From Nocardia fusca NBRC 14340 (lineage in GTDB: Bacteria; Actinomycetota; Actinomycetes; Mycobacteriales; Mycobacteriaceae): a stretch of DNA of 53,957 nt. Shown here one piece after another: positions 1 to 8,148 of this stretch. The DNA lies in NCBI RefSeq assembly GCF_001618425.1, contig NZ_BDCU01000071.1:1-53957 (forward strand), read 5' to 3'. Positions within the stretch are counted from its first letter, which is position 1; every line of letters begins with the position of its first letter. Position numbers and translations under genes: made by a program. The notes under the pieces were generated by a model that saw only the letters and a list, made by a program, of their open reading frames with translations, made no database searches and was not told the origin of the DNA.

Positions 1-166
1 TTTCCCGTTGTGCCGGGGCGTATAGGGAGTGATCCGCTGGTGGCAGGCCCCGAGAAGTGGTTCTGATCGTGGATTCGGGCACCGCTTGATCGTGAATCTC
101 AGCACCGGCCGCTGGCGACGGATGTTGTGGTCGCGAATTTCGACACCGCCGGATACCTTCGCACTT

Positions 167-580
167 GTGACAGAGCTCCGTGCCTTCCGTCAAGCGTGCT
201 ACCAAGCTGCTCGGCGCACCGGTGGCACGGTGATCGAGTTCCGCCTGGCTGATGGCAGGACTCCGAACTTCCACCAAGGAGTCATCACCTACCGCGGCCG
301 GCACGTCACAGTGGTTGCGTTGCGCGACTCCGCGGTCCTCGCGATCGCCGAACCACGGGTGATCGAGACCGACGGCGTGATCGAGTCCGGCCCTCTCACC
401 TTCGTAGAGGCTCCCGACCTGGTGACTGCCCTGTCCGAGCAAGCCGGGTTCGAAATACTCACTGCGGCCGAGCTCACTCGGCCTTTCGACGCAGCGGCGT
501 GGCCGGAGCTGGACGAAGCCGACATCCGGTACTGGACACCAGAGACTGTCGGTGACGCTCTTTTCAACTACTGGGACTGA
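167..580 (+). CDS. hypothetical protein
   Basis: Function not recognised. From the GTG at 167 the protein is about 137 aa, acidic, and ends in an aromatic tail (FNYWD). The frame stays open upstream, with possible starts at ATG 122 and GTG 29. I chose GTG 167 because everything after it has ordinary protein composition, while the upstream residues are rich in Arg, Gly and Ser and look non-coding. No start has a convincing ribosome binding site. There is no signal peptide or membrane segment. It stands alone near the window edge, on the opposite strand from the next genes. That it is a real gene is moderately likely; the start is uncertain. Confidence 0.5.
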   Translation: MTELRAFRQACYQAARRTGGTVIEFRLADGRTPNFHQGVITYRGRHVTVVALRDSAVLAIAEPRVIETDGVIESGPLTFVEAPDLVTALSEQAGFEILTAAELTRPFDAAAWPELDEADIRYWTPETVGDALFNYWD

Positions 581-1134
581 ATCGGCCCACTCACCGGAGG
601 CTCCCGGGTTGGTCGAGACGGTTCGCAAGACAGCGACCAGGCGCGCTGGAGATCCGTACTCACACGGCTTGTGAAGAGACGACTACGACACCGGTGTCGA
701 GATTCTCGACCAGACTCCAGTGCGGAGTCCATCCGATCGACGCCCGAATTCGCGATCAACTGACTCCCGATTTCACGACCGAAGCCGCTCCCTCGATCGC
801 TGGATATCGGGCACGCATATTTCCGGACAGCACCCTCTGTTCCGATTTTTGCTTTCGCGCCGTTCGATGGGGTCGATGCGGTGATTCGACAACTTGCCGA
901 CTACGGCCCCGCAGCGTCTCTCTTCCAGGAGTTCTGCGCGATCTGGGAGGTTTCGCTTTCACGGCTACATCGACCGAATCCCTGGATAGCCCGAAGCGCA
1001 GGAGAGTCCTGCTGTCTAGCGGGTAGCCCATGGCCTGTGGGAGTTCAGGCATGTGGCCGAAGCTCGTGCCGAAGACCTTGCCACTAGGTTGGTGACCAGT
1101 GTGTGTGGGGGGTGGGGGAGCTGGCCTGTCCTTT
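581..1134. other. intergenic region, no gene seen
   Basis: About 550 bp between a rightward hypothetical gene and the end of a leftward gene. Open frames here have Arg/Ser-rich composition and no plausible start signals. I see no coding sequence, RNA gene or clear operator. Confidence 0.5.
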
Positions 1135-1160
1135 CGCCCGGTGGTGCCGCCCGGCGGGCG
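1135..1160 (-). terminator. putative hairpin terminator after the Atu4866-domain gene
   Basis: CGCCCG (1135-1140) and CGGGCG (1155-1160) form inverted arms within a GC-only stretch that begins 3 bp beyond the stop codon of the leftward gene ending at 1164. There is no U-tract, as is common for actinobacterial terminators. It could also be chance in GC-rich DNA. Confidence 0.35.
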
Positions 1161-1163
1161 CGG

Positions 1164-1484
1164 TCAGCATTCGCGGTAGAGCACCAAGTGCTCGTGGTAG
1201 AGCACACCGTCTCGAACATCGCCGGTCGCGGTGAAGCCCAGATCGTCGTGATAGTCGAGATGGCTGCCGGTCACGGTGTAGCGGCCGGTGTAGGCGCGTT
1301 TGCGGCCGTCGCGTTCCTCTTCGTAGCGACCGCTCGCAAGGAGTTCCTGGCGGATGCGGCCGTCGGCGGTGACCCACATGCCGACGTACGAGTGGGGGGC
1401 GGGTGCCGATCGGCTGCCACCGATGGCGGCGAAGGCGAGCAGCGTAGTGAGCAATCCGAGAAGGCGCCGGGTGCTTGGGTACAT
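1164..1484 (-). CDS. secreted Atu4866-domain protein
   Basis: A 106-aa protein with an N-terminal signal peptide (Arg-Arg followed by a hydrophobic LLGLLTTLLAFAAIGG stretch), then a compact domain of about 75 aa. The segments YVGMWVTADGRIRQELL, YTGRYTVTG and GVLYHEHLVLYRE match my memory of the Atu4866 family, small beta-rich proteins of unknown biochemical role. ATG 1484 has an AAGGA ribosome site 7 nt upstream. It is the last gene of a leftward series with an SDR, a flavin-reductase-like protein and an amidohydrolase. The 169-nt gap before it leaves co-transcription open. Export is inferred from the leader. The family call is fairly secure, the function unknown. Confidence 0.7.
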   Translation of the reverse strand: MYPSTRRLLGLLTTLLAFAAIGGSRSAPAPHSYVGMWVTADGRIRQELLASGRYEEERDGRKRAYTGRYTVTGSHLDYHDDLGFTATGDVRDGVLYHEHLVLYREC

Positions 1485-1653
1485 GGGAGGGTCCTTCGAG
1501 CGGTGGTGAGGGGATGACGGACCGGTCGATCCAGGTTGCCGACCGGTCCGCAGGGTGGATGGGTGTCAGCCGTAGCCGACGGGCGGACGCCGATTCAGCG
1601 GGCGCGCCGGTCCCCGGCGCTGGTGTGGCCGGGCATGACGCTGGTGTGGCCGG

Positions 1654-3021
1654 TCATGAGGTGGCGTTCAGGATACGGTCGCGGGAGGCGTGCACGTCTT
1701 CGCGCAGAGCGGCCAGGTCGAGGTCGAGCACGGTCCCGGCCCACTTGCGGACCTGGCCGGCGATGAAGACAGCCTCGACATTGCGTGCGTCGGAGCCGAG
1801 GACGAGGGTGCCGATGGGGTCGTTGAGCGGCATGTTGTTGAGGTCCTCGGCGCGCACGACCAGCACGTCGGCCTGCTTTCCCGGGGTGAGGGAGCCGGTC
1901 ACGTCGCCGAGGCCGATGCTCTTGGCGCCCTGCAGGGTGGCGAAGTCGAGCACGTCGTGTACGCCGATCCGGGCGGCGGGCTGATCGCCGGTGCCGTAGG
2001 CGGCGTGGACGGCGCGCATGCGCTGGATGGCGTGCAGGGCGCGCATCTGTGTGAACATGTCGCTGGCCAGCGCGACTTCGACATCGATGCTCAGGCCTGG
2101 CCGGATGCCGACGGCGAGCGCTTCGTCGATGGCCGGGATCGCGCTTTCCAAGCCGATCTGCGCGTCCGAAGTCGGAGCGAGCGCGACATTGGTGCCCGTG
2201 TCGGCCATCGCCTGCCAGGCCTGTGGGGTCAGGCCGGTGCAGTGGATGAGGGAGACGTCCGGGCCGAGCAGGTCCTGCTCGGCCCAGCCGAGGATGGCCG
2301 CGGAGGAGGGCAGGCCGAAGACGGCGTCGATGCTGACTCCGATGCCGAAGTCCCGGGCGATGCGTGCGAGGCGTTCGCCGTAGGCGAGGTCGGGGCCGGC
2401 GACCTCGTCGGTGGCCAGAGCGGCCAGGCGCAGGGTGAGCAGCCCGCCGGGAGCAAAGTAGGTGTCGTGTAGGCGGGTCAGGTCGGCCGGCCATTGGCCG
2501 TCCCAGTTTCCGAAGTGTGGCCGCATGGAGGCGTGCACGCCGCGGATGCCGGTCTCGGCCAGTGCGCGGATTGCGGCGTCGGAGTGGGCGGCGGTGCGGG
2601 AGTTGTGGGAGAAGTCGAGCATGGTGGTGATGCCGCTGTCGATGGCGGTCAGTGCGGCCAGGCGGGTGCCGATGTACATGTCGTGTGGCTGGTAAGCGGG
2701 GGCGATACCGGCCAGGGTGGAGGTGACGTACTGGCCGAGGTCGTTGACGTCCGGCATGATTCGGCGTAGTTGCGCCTCCCAGGCGTGGCGGTGGGTGTCG
2801 ACGAAGCCGGGGGCCAGGATGGCGCCGGTGACGTCGAGGACCAGGGCGTCGTCGGCCGCGAGGTCCGGGCCGACGGCGGCGATCCGGTCGTCCTCGATGA
2901 GCAGGTCGGCGCCGGGGAGGACGCCCGACTCCGGGTCCATGCTGACGACAGCGGCGGCTCCGGTGAGCAGGATTCGTCGGCCGGGGGTGCGGCGGCGCAG
3001 GTCATCCAGGGTGGCGTTCAT
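1654..3021 (-). CDS. amidohydrolase family protein (ATZ/TRZ-like, metal-dependent)
   Basis: A 455-aa protein with the TIM-barrel amidohydrolase layout. An N-terminal beta-sandwich strand (ILLTGAAAVVSMDPESG) leads into the metal site GFVDTHRHAWEA (HxH motif, about residues 75-85). Later come LIHCTGL, and GLSIDVEVALASDMF, which holds the conserved Asp. The C-terminal GSLTPGKQADVLVV is the family signature where the barrel returns to the small domain. Such enzymes hydrolyse C-N or C-Cl bonds in cyclic or amide substrates; the substrate here is not deducible. ATG 3021 follows GAAGGAA. It lies 24 nt downstream of the flavin-reductase-like gene, so the two are very likely co-transcribed. A catabolic or tailoring role with the neighbouring SDR is inference. 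Confidence 0.85.
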   Translation of the reverse strand: MNATLDDLRRRTPGRRILLTGAAAVVSMDPESGVLPGADLLIEDDRIAAVGPDLAADDALVLDVTGAILAPGFVDTHRHAWEAQLRRIMPDVNDLGQYVTSTLAGIAPAYQPHDMYIGTRLAALTAIDSGITTMLDFSHNSRTAAHSDAAIRALAETGIRGVHASMRPHFGNWDGQWPADLTRLHDTYFAPGGLLTLRLAALATDEVAGPDLAYGERLARIARDFGIGVSIDAVFGLPSSAAILGWAEQDLLGPDVSLIHCTGLTPQAWQAMADTGTNVALAPTSDAQIGLESAIPAIDEALAVGIRPGLSIDVEVALASDMFTQMRALHAIQRMRAVHAAYGTGDQPAARIGVHDVLDFATLQGAKSIGLGDVTGSLTPGKQADVLVVRAEDLNNMPLNDPIGTLVLGSDARNVEAVFIAGQVRKWAGTVLDLDLAALREDVHASRDRILNATS

Positions 3022-3045
3022 GGTGCTTCCTTCAGCGTGCAGGGG

Positions 3046-3615
3046 TCAGGCGTGGGTGAGGTACTGCCACTTGGTCATGCGATGTCGCAGGTCCACGGTG
3101 GCGGCGTTGGCGGAGAAGGTGCCGTTGCCGCGGTGGTGGAATTCGCCGGCGCCGCGCTTGCCCGGATCGATCCAGGCCTGCTCGGCTTTGAGGATCCACA
3201 GGTGGTGGTCGTCGGCGAGCCGGTCATCGGCCACCGTGCATTCGATGTTGGCGAAGCATTCGGCGACGAGCGGCGCCTCCACGGTGGCGGCGGGCACGGG
3301 CGTGAAGCCGAAGCGGCGCCATTTGTCGGTGTCGCGACCGGAGATGTTGCCGGTGTCGACCACTTTCTCGGCCAGTTCGATGGACGGGATCGCCAGCACG
3401 CATTGCCCGCGCTCGCGCAGGGCGGAGTGGCTGTGGTCCCAGGGGCCGATGATGAGCCCGATGAGCGGGGGCTCATGGGCGATGGGCATGTTGAAGCCGT
3501 TGGTCATCAGGTTGGCCTGGCGGCCGTCGAAGGTGGAAACGAGCAGTACGGGCCCGGGTTCGATGAGCCGGTGCACGTGCTGCAGGGGGTATGGCGAGAA
3601 TCCGGTTGGGTTCAT
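3046..3615 (-). CDS. flavin reductase-like / FMN-binding split-barrel protein
   Basis: A 189-aa protein of the flavin reductase-like family. The segments VLLVSTFDGRQANLMTNGF, PPLIGLIIGP and FANIECTVAD follow the order of the FMN-binding split barrel. Members either supply reduced flavin to a partner oxygenase or use bound FMN for other reductions. The frame extends upstream to about 3810, but the ATG at 3615 has AAGGAG at the right distance and starts the conserved region, so it is preferred. It lies 24 nt before the amidohydrolase. A 224-nt gap separates it from the upstream SDR and contains a perfect palindrome (3789-3811), so it may have its own promoter. No partner monooxygenase is adjacent except possibly the ABM protein at 5492-5800. 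Confidence 0.8.
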   Translation of the reverse strand: MNPTGFSPYPLQHVHRLIEPGPVLLVSTFDGRQANLMTNGFNMPIAHEPPLIGLIIGPWDHSHSALRERGQCVLAIPSIELAEKVVDTGNISGRDTDKWRRFGFTPVPAATVEAPLVAECFANIECTVADDRLADDHHLWILKAEQAWIDPGKRGAGEFHHRGNGTFSANAATVDLRHRMTKWQYLTHA

Positions 3616-3788
3616 GGTGCGCTCCTTGGGGTGGGGGTCTGCCCGGCTCCGCGCGGGCCTGGGCAAGGCCAGACCGGTCGTGTCAGGTTGCGTCAGACGG
3701 CCTGCCGTGGCGGCCTCGATGCCTCCGGAGAGGCCCGCGACCACGGCGATGCGACATGTCAGCGAGTTCCGGTGAGCAGAACAGCAGT

Positions 3789-3811
3789 CATGAGAAAGAC
3801 CTCTTCTCATG
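3789..3811. promoter_or_regulatory. perfect palindrome, candidate operator before the flavin-reductase gene
   Basis: CATGAGAA (3789-3796) and TTCTCATG (3804-3811) are exact inverted repeats with a 7-bp spacer. The site lies in the gap between the SDR and the flavin-reductase-like gene. Its size suits a dimeric repressor such as a TetR or MarR type. Confidence 0.45.
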
Positions 3812-3839
3812 TCTGGGTTGAGCTGCCGGAAGCCGCTGG

Positions 3840-4682
3840 TCAGGCCGCGGCGTCGTCATGCAGGGTGGCGGCGGACTGGGCCCGCCATGGGGCCAGATCC
3901 TGCTCGATCTGCTCCAGCTTGACCTGTAGCCGCTCCAGGGTGTCGGGCCCCAGGTAGAGGTGCGTGGGCAGGCTGGCCTGACAGGTGACCTCGTAGATGA
4001 GGGCGGCGCCCTTGACCGGGTCGCCCAGCTGGGTGTGGTTGGCCGTGCTGACCCAATCGAGGGTCATGTGGGCCGGGGTGCCGTCGTAGGCGGCGATGCG
4101 GCCGGTGGGCATCGATAGGGAGCTGGCGTCCAGGAAGTCCGTGCGCAGCACACCCGGCTCGACCACCATCGACTGGATGCCGAATGGTTCCAGCTCTTTC
4201 GACAACGCCTCGCTGATGCCCGCGACCGCGAACTTCGAGGCGCAGTACATGCTCACCCCGGGTTCGCCCTCGAATCCCGACCGCGACCCGATGTGCACAA
4301 GCTTGCCCGAGCCCTGCCGACGCATGACGGGCAGCATCGCGCGGGTCATATCGATAAGCCCGAAGACGTTGAGGTCGAACAGGGACCGGGCCTCGACGTC
4401 GCTGATCTCCTCCAGGGCGCCGAGCAGGCCCCGGCCGGCGTTGTTGACCAACACGTCGATGGTGCCGAACCGGTCCACGGCGGCCTGGACGGCGGCGGGA
4501 ATGGCCGCGCTGTCGGTGACGTCCAGGGCGACGGTGAGCACCTTGTCGGCCTTGTCGAGATCGTCCGGCACGCGGGCCGGGTTGCGGACCGCGATGACGA
4601 CGTTGTCGCCCTGGGCGAGGGCGGTGCGGGCGATCTCAGCGCCCAGCCCACGGGAGGCTCCGGTGATGAACCAGGTGGCCAT
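3840..4682 (-). CDS. SDR family NAD(P)-dependent oxidoreductase
   Basis: A 280-aa classical short-chain dehydrogenase/reductase. It has the cofactor motif TGASRGLG near the N-terminus, DVTD, NNAG, and catalytic Ser (IGSRSG) with YCASK (Tyr-x-x-x-Lys). Arg in VIAVRNPARV after the second strand suggests NADP(H). The frame starts at 4718, but ATG 4682 (MATWFITGAS) has an AAGGA site 7 nt away and removes a charged leader, so it is preferred. It is the promoter-proximal gene of the leftward series with the flavin-reductase, amidohydrolase and Atu4866-domain genes. Similar SDRs act on small ketones or alcohols; the substrate is unknown. Confidence 0.85.
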   Translation of the reverse strand: MATWFITGASRGLGAEIARTALAQGDNVVIAVRNPARVPDDLDKADKVLTVALDVTDSAAIPAAVQAAVDRFGTIDVLVNNAGRGLLGALEEISDVEARSLFDLNVFGLIDMTRAMLPVMRRQGSGKLVHIGSRSGFEGEPGVSMYCASKFAVAGISEALSKELEPFGIQSMVVEPGVLRTDFLDASSLSMPTGRIAAYDGTPAHMTLDWVSTANHTQLGDPVKGAALIYEVTCQASLPTHLYLGPDTLERLQVKLEQIEQDLAPWRAQSAATLHDDAAA

Positions 4683-4750
4683 GATGGTGTCCTTCGTTCT
4701 GTCTCGCTTGACTGACATCTACGAGTTTTCCCAGTTCAGAGAGGCGAAAG

Positions 4751-4787
4751 AAGGTCATAACCTTCCTGGGAGTGATGTACCTAGGAA
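4751..4787. promoter_or_regulatory. inverted repeats upstream of the SDR gene
   Basis: Two overlapping inverted repeats lie 69 bp upstream of the SDR start: AAGGTCATAACCTT (4751-4764), and TTCCTGGG (4763-4770) with CCTAGGAA (4780-4787), which has one mismatch. The position suits an operator for the leftward operon. No regulator gene lies next to it. Confidence 0.35.
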
Positions 4788-4869
4788 CCGGCCGGAGCGG
4801 CGGGTAGCGCGCACAAGAAGAGCCGAGCACGGCCCGGCGTCCTTTGAACTCGCACAGCGGCAGTGCATT

Positions 4870-4906
4870 CTCAACGGGGAGCGACGCATCACCGCTCCCC
4901 GTTGAG
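4870..4906. terminator. strong hairpin, putative terminator
   Basis: CTCAACGGGGAGCG (4870-4883) and CGCTCCCCGTTGAG (4893-4906) are a perfect 14-bp stem with a 9-nt loop. It lies between the SDR promoter and the ABM gene. A terminator for leftward transcription coming from the ABM gene is plausible, although that gene ends about 590 bp away. There is no U-tract. Confidence 0.5.
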
Positions 4907-5491
4907 CAGGCGTAGCCCCGCTCTTCACCGGTCCTGAGGCGGGATTCGCCCGGTCGTGTTGTCGACCGCGATCACGCGGCGGCCGGGTCGGTGACCGAAT
5001 GTTTCGAGGAGGCAGCCAACCGGATGTATGGGTCGATCAGGAGTGGAGTCGCGGACGCATAGCGGCAGATAGCCCGTCGGGCCCCGAGCTGAGCCGGCTC
5101 TGCCTCGATATCGACCTCGACCTCGATCGCGCCGAAGAAGTTGCCGTTCTAACTGCGTTCTGGGGGTGTACGAGTCGGGCTGCGGGGAGACGGCAGCGCC
5201 GCAAATGCCGGATACCCGGCCGCCCCTGAGATGTCGAAGTACTCGCTCCTCACCGTCCCGAAGGCAGCCTGCAGTTCCTGGACAAGGCCCCGGTCCGCTT
5301 GGCCAGCACCAGTGGACGAACCCAAGAGTTCCGGCTCACTGTCAACGGAATTCTCCTCGCATGCCCTGCAGAGGGTGCGGATAGCCGTGAGGCGGGAGCG
5401 GGCGGCGGACGCCGGTGGAGCGGACGTGCCTGCGCCGCGGTATTGCGGTGGGACTCACTTGCTCCCCGGCTCGGTGGGGCTGCGGGGATTC
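4907..5491. other. intergenic region, no recognisable gene
   Basis: About 585 bp between the hairpin and the end of the ABM gene. One plus-strand stretch around 5265-5390 reads with protein-like composition (for example QEFRLTVNGILLACPAEG) but has no start or family match I know. It may be a gene remnant. Confidence 0.35.
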
Positions 5492-5800
5492 TCAGGCAGT
5501 GTCGGCGTCGCGTACGCGGTGAAAGCGGATATCGATGTCCTGGGTGCTGGCTTCCGGAATCCAGGCCAGGAATTCGCGCACGTAGGGCGTCTGCATGTGA
5601 AAGTCGAACGCCTCCTTCGATTTCCACGTCTCAAAGATGAACCAGTCATTGTCGTTGTCGGTGGACTGGTAGACCTCGTAGCGGACGCAGCCTTCTTCCT
5701 TGCGGGTGGGCTGGACCAGGGCGAGCAGGCGCTGGCCGACGGTCTCCGCGAGGCCGTCCCTGGCCTGGACGAAGGCGGCATTGACCACGTACGAATCCAT
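5492..5800 (-). CDS. antibiotic biosynthesis monooxygenase (ABM) family protein, quinol monooxygenase-like
   Basis: A 102-aa single-domain protein of the dimeric alpha/beta-barrel ABM family. The pattern runs from an N-terminal strand (VVNAAFVQARDG), through RLLALVQPTRKEEGCVRYEVYQS, to WFIFETWKSKEAFDFHMQTPYVREFL. This is the usual order in YgiN-like proteins, which oxidise quinols or small aromatics without a cofactor, or act as isomerase/heme-handling relatives. ATG 5800 follows GAGAGGAAG, so the longer frame to 5890 is not used. It is a single gene pointing toward the SDR operon. A connection with that operon is inference only. Confidence 0.8.
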   Translation of the reverse strand: MDSYVVNAAFVQARDGLAETVGQRLLALVQPTRKEEGCVRYEVYQSTDNDNDWFIFETWKSKEAFDFHMQTPYVREFLAWIPEASTQDIDIRFHRVRDADTA

Positions 5801-6554
5801 GGCTGCTTCCTCTCTGTTCGGTAGACTTTCGGGCCAGTGACGCGTGGGTGCGCCCGGACTGACTCGACCCTGTGGTGAGTAGAGCAGCACAGTCCAAACA
5901 CTCGTGTCTTGTTTTCACCGGCAAGGTCGCGGTCACCACTGGTGGCGTTTTCGGTGTCGTGCGCCGCTCCCCGGCCCGGCACATACGAGTGTTCCCGCTC
6001 CTGCCTGGTGCATCAAGGCTGCGTTTCCTGAAGTGCCACACCAAGGCAGGCACTAACCAGGCCAGCGCGAAAAAGCGCGAACCGGCACAAAGATGGGCTG
6101 AGCACAGGGCGGCATGGTGGAACGGCACCGGAATTACCTCGGCCCCCGGCACGGCAAAGTCCAGCTCGAACATATCCAGGGGGCGACGAGAAACAGACGG
6201 GTTAATCGAACGCGGTCCATCGAACATGCGCTTGGCCCGCAGCTTCGGGAAGGCTAAGACTGTCGAGGGCGCCGGGTTCGGTCCGGGCGTCACACGGTAA
6301 CAAAATCGGCCGGAGACCGGTATTAGGAGCTAATGGGGCTGCGGAAACGCAGCCGACTTTCGCGCGGGGTGACTTTCCCGAGGCCGCTGCTGGCCCCAGT
6401 AATCACTGTTATCTTGCTCTGCGTCATGGTTACCGGCCCCCTCGATGCAGACGACGCATGTCATCGGCGTAGTCCCGGGCAGGCGCATGCGCTGGTCGAC
6501 GGAGCCGGGCAAGGATCGGATTGTCGATCAATGGCTGCGTTCGGCCACGCTCGA
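5801..6554. other. gene-poor region, possible remnants
   Basis: The ABM promoter must lie just right of 5800. Farther on, a minus-strand frame from an ATG near 6228 contains a hydrophobic run (FFALAWLVPALVWHF), but it has no ribosome site and no family match. A plus-strand ATG at 6333 follows AGGAG and opens a frame with a short hydrophobic segment, but that frame soon becomes the antisense of the hydrolase remnant. I would not call either a gene. Confidence 0.3.
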
Positions 6555-6952
6555 TCAACTGATCCTGTCGAGGACTCCCCGGAGAGTGCGGGCGAAAGCC
6601 TCCGGTTGGCCCGGGTAGCCGGACTCAGGGCCGGTGAATCCGCCGTGATGGCTGGGGAAGAGCACCGCCTTTTGACCGAGGCGGTCGGCGATCGCCGTCG
6701 AGGTGCGGTCGGTGACCGTGCCCGCCGACTCCTCGCCGCAGCCGATGACGATCCGGGTCGGTGCCGCGGTGAGCGCGGCGATGTCGACGCGGTAATCGAG
6801 GACCGGCTGGCAACGCTCCGACAGCAGCGGGTGGTCGCGGGAACCGTCGTCATCGGCTCGTAGCGCGGGATCGAATGCATCTCGAATGTCATGCGGAAAT
6901 AGACGTTCCGGCCGCGCAACTGGTTCCGCAAGCTCATACTGAAATGTCGTAC
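6555..6952 (-). pseudogene. alpha/beta-hydrolase C-terminal remnant, frameshifted
   Basis: Read leftward, one frame gives SLRNQLRGRN...YFRMTFEMHSIPRYEP down to about 6854. The adjacent frame continues with DDDGSRDHPLL, then AALTAAPTRIVIGCGEESAG, SHHGGFTGPE and PEAFARTLRGVL to the stop at 6555. Joined, these resemble the C-terminal half of actinobacterial alpha/beta hydrolases (late Asp/His region with AGxES and HxGF-type motifs). A single missing G near 6854 (YEP-DDD) would restore the frame. The N-terminal half with the GxSxG nucleophile is absent, so it is a pseudogene even without the frameshift. The family call rests on remembered motifs. Confidence 0.55.
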
Positions 6953-7377
6953 CGGGGCGATGTTGGCGCCCCGGTACGGCTCCGAGGACCGGGGCGCCAG
7001 TGCGCGCCGGTCCTTCCTTACGCGCTCGCCCCGCCGGCGGCGACCCTCCTCCCAACTGCTCGTCACCCGGCGAGGTCTTCTCGCTATGCCAGGTGAGTGG
7101 TGCGAATCCGCTTTCGGCACGACGCTGCACACTCTCGGTACCGTTGACGATGATGCCGCTGTCGTCGCCGTAGCCGGAGTAGGCCACAGCGATGCGCATG
7201 ATCATCGTCTTCGCTGAGTTCCAGGTGATCTCGACCCGGGCGTTTCCGGCTTCGACGCCACGCATTAGGTAGTGTCCGGCGGGCAAGAACAGACTGCCCG
7301 GGATAAGCGGGTCGCCGGTGGGTCGCAGGTTCGAGCGAAATCCGGAGAGTTGCGGTGATTCTGTCCGGCGCTCGGGG
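6953..7377 (-). other. unrecognised coding-like remnant
   Basis: Leftward from 7286 to about 7092 the translation (AGHYLMRGVEAGN, TMIMRIAVAYSGYGDD, GIIVNGTESVQ) has normal protein composition. It then degenerates into Gly/Pro/Arg-rich sequence before the hydrolase remnant. I do not recognise the family. It lies just beyond the TetR gene stop at 7378 and is probably the end of a decayed gene. Confidence 0.35.
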
Positions 7378-7986
7378 TTACGGCCGAGATCCGTGCGTCG
7401 CCTCGTAACCGGTGGTCAACCAGTACACGGCGCGGTCGATGGCGGGCACGATTGTCGCTGCCTCGATTTCGCCGCGCGCGACGCGTCCCGAAAGCCCGTA
7501 GACCAGGCTGGTGAGGATCATGTCCAGGTCCTGGATGAATTCCGCGTCGATATCGACCAGTACCGCCATCGCGGCGGGAACGACGGCGTCGAGTCCATGG
7601 CTGGCGAGCGTCTCCCCGCTTGCGGAGGAACGTGCGCGAAAGTAGGCGACGAGCAGGCCGGGGTGCCGCTCCCAGGGTTCGAAGATCGGGCGTAACACGT
7701 GCATGAGCGCGTTGTGGAGCGAGTCTCCGGGCCGCGGGCGCGATGTCGGTATTCCCGCGTAGCGGTTCTCCTTCATCCACCAGTCCAGTGCGGCGAGAAT
7801 GAGTTCGTCGCGCGTGCTGTACAGCTTGTAGATCTTGGCCAGTGACACACGAGCACGCCGCGCGACCACCCGCACCTGCACTGCGTCGTACCCCTCGGCC
7901 TCGAGGATATCGATGACCGTTTCGCGGATGCGCTGCTCACCGTCGCCGACGGCTGATTCCATCACCACATCGTAGTGTTCGCTCAA
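7378..7986 (-). CDS. TetR/AcrR family transcriptional regulator
   Basis: A 202-aa regulator. The N-terminal helix-turn-helix (residues about 18-65) includes IRETVIDILEAEGYDAVQ, VARRARVSLAKIYKLYSTRDELI, the standard TetR fold. The C-terminal ligand domain is variable and starts with ALDWWMKENRYAG. The preferred start is TTG 7986 with AAGGA 9 nt upstream; ATG 7962 is the alternative. It is divergent from the first mycofactocin-type SDR at 8149. A perfect 19-bp palindrome (8035-8053) lies in the 162-bp gap, 49 bp from this start, so autoregulation and control of the rightward cluster are likely. The effector is presumably the cluster's substrate or a CoA/acid intermediate; that is inference. Confidence 0.88.
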   Translation of the reverse strand: MSEHYDVVMESAVGDGEQRIRETVIDILEAEGYDAVQVRVVARRARVSLAKIYKLYSTRDELILAALDWWMKENRYAGIPTSRPRPGDSLHNALMHVLRPIFEPWERHPGLLVAYFRARSSASGETLASHGLDAVVPAAMAVLVDIDAEFIQDLDMILTSLVYGLSGRVARGEIEAATIVPAIDRAVYWLTTGYEATHGSRP

Positions 7987-8034
7987 TTCTCGCGATTCCT
8001 TCCCTCTCGGCAGCGGAACTGCTATTCTCCATAA

Positions 8035-8053
8035 GTGGTATCCACGATACCAC
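8035..8053. promoter_or_regulatory. perfect palindromic operator between TetR and SDR genes
   Basis: GTGGTATCcacGATACCAC is an exact inverted repeat with 8-bp arms and a 3-bp spacer. It sits between the divergent TetR (start 7986) and SDR (start 8149) genes. Length and placement are typical of TetR-family operators. Confidence 0.75.
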
Positions 8054-8148
8054 AGTTCAGGCGCATATTTGCGCTTCGCAGATCGTCGCGTCTGCCTCGT
8101 GAAGTAACCGGGGTGGAGCGAATTTACTCGGCACCGAAGCGAGGATCG

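Noticed and set aside
6333..6863. Plus-strand frame with a good AGGAG site and a short hydrophobic segment
   Set aside because: Most of it is antisense to the recognisable hydrolase remnant and the composition is non-protein-like after about residue 35.
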